Part shown: piece after piece, positions 59,952 to 64,000 of the stretch | How the letters are laid out: each line of letters starts with the position of its first letter | Position numbering within the stretch: position 1 is the first letter of the stretch | Assembly: GCF_030271515.1 (NCBI RefSeq) | Contig: NZ_JASCXI010000003.1 | Coordinates: forward strand, 558,001 to 622,000 | Direction of reading: 5' to 3' | Length of the DNA stretch: 64,000 nt | From: Erythrobacter oryzae | Lineage (GTDB): Bacteria; Pseudomonadota; Alphaproteobacteria; Sphingomonadales; Sphingomonadaceae | Position numbers and translations under genes: made by a program | The notes under the pieces: generated by a model | Told to the model about the DNA's origin: nothing | Databases searched by the model: none | Seen by the model: only the letters and a program-made list of their open reading frames with translations

Positions 59952-61195
59952 CTGCACTTCTGCGCGAGGCGCGGTTCATGCTGCGCGATCGCGGCGCGAT
60001 GGTGTGGATCGCGCTCGCCCTGCTGCTCTCGGCCGCGGCGACCGGCTTCGGCATCGCCGAAGTGCGCGATCAGCGCGCGACCATCGCCGTACTGCTTGAA
60101 GAGGATGCAAAAGACCGGGCGAATGCGATTTCCAAGTATGACGCCTGGGGCGATGCTGCCTACGACGCCTTCCATCTGACCTATGCCCCACCCTCGAAGC
60201 TCGCCTTTGCCGCACTCGGGCAGCGCGACACCGCGCCGTGGCTGCACCGCGTGCGGATGCTGGCGCTCGAAGGCCAGATCCACGAGGCGGACACCAGAAA
60301 CGCCGATTTCGGCCTCATCGGCCGCTTCGATTTCGCCTTCCTCGCCGCCACGGTCGCACCGCTGCTGCTGATCCTGCTGCTGCATGATCTGCGCGCGGGC
60401 GAGCGGGTGGCCGGTCGCCACGATCTGCTGGTGGCGACTGCCGGGCGGGCGCTCCGGCTGTGGTTGCCGCGCGCAGGGATGCGTTTTGCCGCGCTGGCGC
60501 TGGCGCTGCTGTTGCCCTTCTGGGCGGGGGCGCTGGTCGAAGGTGCTCCGGCCCTTCAGGTGCTGGCGGCCAGCGGGCTGGTGCTGGGCGCCTTGCTCGT
60601 ATGGTGGCTGATCGTCGAGGCGGTGGGGCGGCGTCCCGGCACCCCCGCAGCCCTGCTCGCCGCGCTCGTCGGGATCTGGCTTGCGCTTGCCCTGATCCTC
60701 CCCGCAGTCGCCAAGACCGCGATCGAAGCCAGCCATCCCGTGCCCGACGGGGCCGAGATCCTCATGCTCCAGCGCGAGGCGGTGAACGATGCGTGGGACA
60801 AGCCCAAGGCGGCGACGATGGAGCCCTTCCTCGCCCGCCACCCCGAGTGGCGCGCGCATGGCACGGTCGACAAGCCATTCGAATGGAAATGGTACTACGC
60901 CTTCCAGCAGGTTGGCGACATGCAGGCCGAGCCGATCGTCCGCGCCTATCGCGAAGGACGGCTGGCGCGCGACAGGGCGGCGGGGATCGCGGCGTTCCTC
61001 TCCCCCGCCTCGCTGGTCGAGCGCGGGTTCGAGCGGCTGGCCGGCACGGACACGCAGGCGATGATCGGCTATGAAGACCGGGTGCGCGCTTTCCATGCCG
61101 AACTGCGGGCGTTCCACTATCCGCTCCTGTTCCGCGATCCGCCCTACGATCCGCTCGCGTTTGAAAAACTGCCTCGCTATCAGCCGCCGCGATGA
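59948..61195 (+). CDS. ABC-2-type permease (DUF3526-like), second
   Basis: 415 residues, with the same order of features as its upstream neighbour: a first helix (GAMVWIALALLLSAAATGFGIAEV), a soluble domain, a helix cluster from FLAATVAPLLLILLLHDL, and a second soluble domain ending in DPLAFEKLPRYQPPR. It probably forms a heterodimeric channel with the first permease. ATGA junctions on both sides show strict co-translation with the hydrolase gene downstream. Confidence 0.8.
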   Translation: MTALLREARFMLRDRGAMVWIALALLLSAAATGFGIAEVRDQRATIAVLLEEDAKDRANAISKYDAWGDAAYDAFHLTYAPPSKLAFAALGQRDTAPWLHRVRMLALEGQIHEADTRNADFGLIGRFDFAFLAATVAPLLLILLLHDLRAGERVAGRHDLLVATAGRALRLWLPRAGMRFAALALALLLPFWAGALVEGAPALQVLAASGLVLGALLVWWLIVEAVGRRPGTPAALLAALVGIWLALALILPAVAKTAIEASHPVPDGAEILMLQREAVNDAWDKPKAATMEPFLARHPEWRAHGTVDKPFEWKWYYAFQQVGDMQAEPIVRAYREGRLARDRAAGIAAFLSPASLVERGFERLAGTDTQAMIGYEDRVRAFHAELRAFHYPLLFRDPPYDPLAFEKLPRYQPPR

Positions 61196-62256
61196 CCCTT
61201 TTGCGAAGCCTCATTGCCGCCCTGCTGCTGCTGACCGCTCAGGCCCTCGTTGCTGCGCCGCCGGAGCCCTTCGCCATCGCCGGCCAGCGCATTGCGCCCG
61301 GCACGCGCGCGGATGTCCGGATCATCGTGCCCGCCGGTCGTGACGGGGAGACCTTCATTCCGCTGACCGTCATTCACGGCACCGAGCCCGGCCCGGTGCT
61401 GGCGATGGTAGCCGGCGTCCACGGCTTCGAATTCGCCTCGATCCTCGCCGCCGAGCGGCTCGCCGAGCGGGTCGATCCGGCGCGGATCAAGGGCACGCTG
61501 GTGATCGTGCGGGTCGCCAATATCCCGGCCTTCGAGGGACGCTCGCCCAACGTCAACCCGGTCGACCGCAAGAACCTGAACCGCGTCTTTCCCGGCGATC
61601 CCGGCGGCACCCAGACCCAGCGCATCGCCGACAGAATCGCGCGCGAGGTGGTGGCGCACAGCAGCTTCCTGATGGACGTGCACAGCGGCGACGGGGCAGA
61701 ATTTCTGGAAGCCTTCGTTGGTGCCTATGGCGGGCCGCTCGCCACCGATTTCCCGCTCGCGCTCAGGGTGGCGCAGGGCTTCGGCTTTCCCAATATCGTG
61801 CGCTACAGCATGGAGACGCAGGCCCAGATCGACCGCGGGCGCTCGCTCAACCGGCAGGGCGTGGCGATGGGCAAGCCGACCATCCTCGTCGAGATCGGCC
61901 AGAACGGCAGCCGCGAGGAGGCCCATGTCGCGGCCATCGTCGCCGGTGTCGAGAACGCGCTGTCGATCCTCGGCATGATCGACGCGCGCCTTCGCGACCC
62001 GGCAAGCCCTGCGCGTCTTTTCGACGGGACAACTGCCGTTTCAGCCAGCCATGCCGGGCTCTATCACCCGGTCGACCCGAGGCCCCGTCCGGTTGCCAGG
62101 GGAGAGTTGCTCGGCATCATCCGCGACTACACCGGCCGCGAGGTCGAGCGCCTCGTCTCGCCGGTCGATGGCTATGCGCTCTACGGCATCACCGGCCCGC
62201 CCGTCGCGGCAGGCGACGATGTGGTCACGATCGCGGTCCCGACGACCGGCTTTTGA
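61192..62256 (+). CDS. Exported AstE/AspA-type zinc hydrolase (M14-like)
   Basis: 354 residues. Signal peptide LIAALLLLTAQALVAA, then a succinylglutamate-desuccinylase/aspartoacylase catalytic domain with zinc ligands His77 and Glu80 (GVHGFEF) and His164 (MDVHSGDG). A NLNRVFPG substrate-binding motif and the catalytic Glu segment ILVEIGQNG are also present. The C-terminal beta domain is complete. Cytoplasmic AstE/AspA lack a signal peptide; an exported member is expected to trim a periplasmic amide or peptide. Co-translation with an ABC system and TonB receptor suggests it processes the imported or exported ligand. Confidence 0.85.
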   Translation: MTLLRSLIAALLLLTAQALVAAPPEPFAIAGQRIAPGTRADVRIIVPAGRDGETFIPLTVIHGTEPGPVLAMVAGVHGFEFASILAAERLAERVDPARIKGTLVIVRVANIPAFEGRSPNVNPVDRKNLNRVFPGDPGGTQTQRIADRIAREVVAHSSFLMDVHSGDGAEFLEAFVGAYGGPLATDFPLALRVAQGFGFPNIVRYSMETQAQIDRGRSLNRQGVAMGKPTILVEIGQNGSREEAHVAAIVAGVENALSILGMIDARLRDPASPARLFDGTTAVSASHAGLYHPVDPRPRPVARGELLGIIRDYTGREVERLVSPVDGYALYGITGPPVAAGDDVVTIAVPTTGF

Positions 62257-62281
62257 GCGCAACTTGCCCTTCCGTGCCATC

Positions 62282-62302
62282 AAGCGGCTGCGGAGGCCGC
62301 TT
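62282..62302 (+). terminator. Possible weak terminator after the hydrolase gene
   Basis: AAGCGGC/GCCGCTT stem with a short loop about 25 bases after the hydrolase stop, in a 226-base gap before the sigma gene. No T tract. Weak evidence. The rest of the gap shows no gene. Confidence 0.3.
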
Positions 62303-62482
62303 CCGGCGCGGCGAGCAAGCCGAAACCCTCGATGGTGGTGATTGCGGCGCCGACCGGAGAAGATGCAAGACGGCTGCATTTGGCGGCGCTGGATCGCGAT
62401 GTCATTGCGCCATGCGGCCGATGGTGCGGACTACGGCAAGATTCCCGTTGCCGCGCGGCGCTTTGGTGGCAATCTGCCGGCC

Positions 62483-63028
62483 ATGACATCGGCAGAGGGC
62501 GAGACGGACGGCGCTTTGGTGGCGGCCGCTGCGGGGGGCGACCGTGATGCCTTCGGCACACTGCTCGAGCGCCATTACGACGCCATCCACCGCCTTGCCT
62601 GGCAGATCACGGGATCCCGCACTGACGCGGACGACATATCGCAGGACGTCTGCTGCACGCTGGTGGCCCGCATCGGCGATTTCCGCGGCGACGCCAGGTT
62701 CTCGACCTGGCTTTATGCGATCGTGGTCAATCAGTGCCGGGCGCATCATCGGCGCCGCAGCGCGATCAGGCGGCTGGCGCAGGGCCTCGAAACGATGGTC
62801 CGGTTCTCCTCCGCTTCCGACGGACGCGACGCCTATGATGCCGCCTGGCTGAAAAGCGCGATCGCACGGCTGAAGCCGGACCTGCGCGAAACGGCCGCTC
62901 TGGTGGTGGGGCAGCAGCTCTCGCACCGCGAGGCGTCGGAGGTTCTGGGGGTGGCCGAGAAGACAATCTCCTGGCGCATGCACGAGGTCCGGCGGCTCCT
63001 GTCGGGCACCGGAACCGACGCGCCATGA
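62483..63028 (+). CDS. ECF-type RNA polymerase sigma factor
   Basis: 181 residues from the ATG at 62483; in-frame upstream starts exist and the ribosome-binding site is weak. Sigma region 2 is [27 protein letters not shown] plus [25 protein letters not shown]; region 4 is [28 protein letters not shown], a helix-turn-helix. No anti-sigma gene is adjacent. Immediately downstream is a YfbK-like VWA lipoprotein gene, a pairing seen in other proteobacteria, so that gene may be its target or regulator. Confidence 0.88.
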   Translation: MTSAEGETDGALVAAAAGGDRDAFGTLLERHYDAIHRLAWQITGSRTDADDISQDVCCTLVARIGDFRGDARFSTWLYAIVVNQCRAHHRRRSAIRRLAQGLETMVRFSSASDGRDAYDAAWLKSAIARLKPDLRETAALVVGQQLSHREASEVLGVAEKTISWRMHEVRRLLSGTGTDAP

Positions 63029-63135
63029 CGGGCCTTCAGAAAAAATTTCACGCCGCCGCCAAGGATTTTCCGGCGAGCGCTCTCTCAGGGACATGCGGCA
63101 CTTTTCCTGTGCCGCTGTCTGGAAGGAGAGCTCGC

Positions 63136-64000
63136 ATGAAGAATCTATCCCGATGGGCCGCGCTGGCTGCGCTGGCCACCTTGGCGGTCGCCTGCGCCGG
63201 TCCGAACGAGAAAGTGGGGCGCAACGGCGCTGTCAGAGAGGAAGCATCGACCGCGGTCGATTTGGCCGAAGTGCCGCCCCCGCCTGCCGACATGGCAACC
63301 CGTGCGAGCCCGCAGCTTGCCATCGCGCCGGCTCCGATCGTCGTGACCGGCTCGCGGGTCGCTGGCGTCTCCCCGCCTGTCTTCAATGAACAGCGGGGGT
63401 ATTACTACGATCAGGGACGCGACCGATTTCCCTCGGCCGAGCAGAACACGTTCAAGGCCGTAGGGCAGGAGCCGATTTCGACCTTCTCGATCGATGTCGA
63501 TACCGCCTCCTACAGCTTCATGCGCGCCTCGCTCACCCAAGGCGTCCTGCCGACGCCGCAGGCGGTGCGCGCCGAGGAGATGATCAACTACTTCGCCTAT
63601 GATTACCCCGCACCCGTCTCGCGCGAGCAGCCGTTCAGCACCACGGTGGATGTGTTCCCGAGCCCGTGGACCAAGGGGCGCAAGATGGTGCGGGTCGGCA
63701 TCAAGGGGTACGAGCTGCCGGCCTCCGCCCTGCCGCGCGCGAACCTCGTGTTCCTGATCGACACCTCGGGCTCGATGAACGCGCCGAACAAGCTGCCGCT
63801 GGTCCAGCGCTCGCTGCTGATGCTGCTGGAGCGGCTGGGCCCCGAAGACAATATCGCGATCGTCACCTATGCCGGCAGCGCCGGTGTCGCCCTGCCGCCC
63901 ACGCCGGTGCGCGACAAGGCACGTATCGCGTCGGTCATCGAAAGCCTGGGCTCTGGCGGCAGCACCGCCGGCGCGGAAGGCATCCGCCAAGCCTATGCCC
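63136..64000 (+). CDS. YfbK-like von Willebrand factor A lipoprotein, partial (3' end outside)
   Basis: About 288 codons are visible before the window ends. A lipoprotein-like signal (LAALATLAVAC) is followed by a Pro-rich linker with IVVTGSRVAG. Next comes the YfbK-type N-terminal segment FSIDVDTASYSFMRASLTQG and the VWA domain LVFLIDTSGSMNAPNKL, with the MIDAS motif DxSxS starting at Asp209. VWA domains bind a divalent metal and mediate protein contact; the YfbK role is unknown. The ATG follows GGAAGGAGAG. A short IVVTGSR motif like that of TonB receptor plug starts is notable in the linker. Confidence 0.88.
   Translation, partial: MKNLSRWAALAALATLAVACAGPNEKVGRNGAVREEASTAVDLAEVPPPPADMATRASPQLAIAPAPIVVTGSRVAGVSPPVFNEQRGYYYDQGRDRFPSAEQNTFKAVGQEPISTFSIDVDTASYSFMRASLTQGVLPTPQAVRAEEMINYFAYDYPAPVSREQPFSTTVDVFPSPWTKGRKMVRVGIKGYELPASALPRANLVFLIDTSGSMNAPNKLPLVQRSLLMLLERLGPEDNIAIVTYAGSAGVALPPTPVRDKARIASVIESLGSGGSTAGAEGIRQAYA

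Noticed and set aside
1-64000. tRNA, rRNA, insertion sequences, prophage or integrase
   Set aside because: No cloverleaf-like segment, transposase, integrase or terminal inverted repeat with target duplication was recognised on either strand.

Overview
The window reads as a high-GC alphaproteobacterial chromosome segment. The best fit is a sphingomonad, probably close to Erythrobacter, Porphyrobacter or Altererythrobacter. This rests on the style of the genes: several TonB-dependent receptors, a dense catabolic island of P450, Rieske, SDR and SnoaL-type genes, a fused MrpAB antiporter subunit, and sphingomonad-like intergenic palindromes. It is inferred without any database search. No tRNA, rRNA, CRISPR array, insertion sequence or phage gene was seen.

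Region 1 (1-29.9 kb) is a catabolic/accessory island. It starts with the end of a ThuA-like gene. It then holds three Zn-less MDR reductases, a cytoplasmic molybdopterin oxidoreductase with MobA close by, four classical SDRs plus an NmrA-like protein, a 3-ketosteroid-dehydrogenase-like flavoprotein, two Rieske oxygenase alpha subunits and two cytochromes P450. It also holds two carboxymuconolactone-decarboxylase (CMD)-like proteins, four NTF2/SnoaL-fold proteins, two ABM-domain proteins, a VOC protein, an acyl-CoA synthetase, a hotdog thioesterase, a TonB receptor, an MFS permease and a GST. Genes lie in short operons with 1-4 nt overlaps, and four convergent pairs share a 4-nt stop overlap. 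Together they look like uptake, oxygenation, dehydrogenation, double-bond reduction and CoA activation of a hydrophobic, possibly steroid- or terpenoid-like, substrate. The substrate cannot be read from sequence. No transcription regulator and no ferredoxin or reductase partner is encoded here. A short A-rich element (C-S-AAAA-K-G) recurs upstream of at least seven of the transcription units.

Region 2 (30-38.7 kb) is housekeeping: a YdbS/YdbT pair of bacterial PH-domain membrane proteins, a small GNAT-like protein, a threonine-aldolase-like PLP enzyme, a DMT permease, an extended-SDR epimerase-like protein, aminopeptidase N and a PgeF/YfiH protein.

Region 3 (38.9-48.5 kb) is bioenergetic: petABC (cytochrome bc1), a terminator, apt, then a complete Mrp Na+/H+ antiporter operon (fused AB, C, D, E, F, G).

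Region 4 (48.5-53.3 kb) looks like a copper-handling module: a DUF2946-like protein, a PCu(A)C lipoprotein, SCO1/SenC, a TonB receptor and an exported DJ-1/PfpI protein. Region 5 (53.4-62.3 kb) has an APH-fold kinase paired with a protein of unknown function. A receptor, ABC ATPase, two DUF3526-like permeases and an exported zinc-dependent AstE/AspA-type hydrolase follow. The window ends with an ECF sigma factor and the start of a YfbK-like VWA lipoprotein that runs off the edge.
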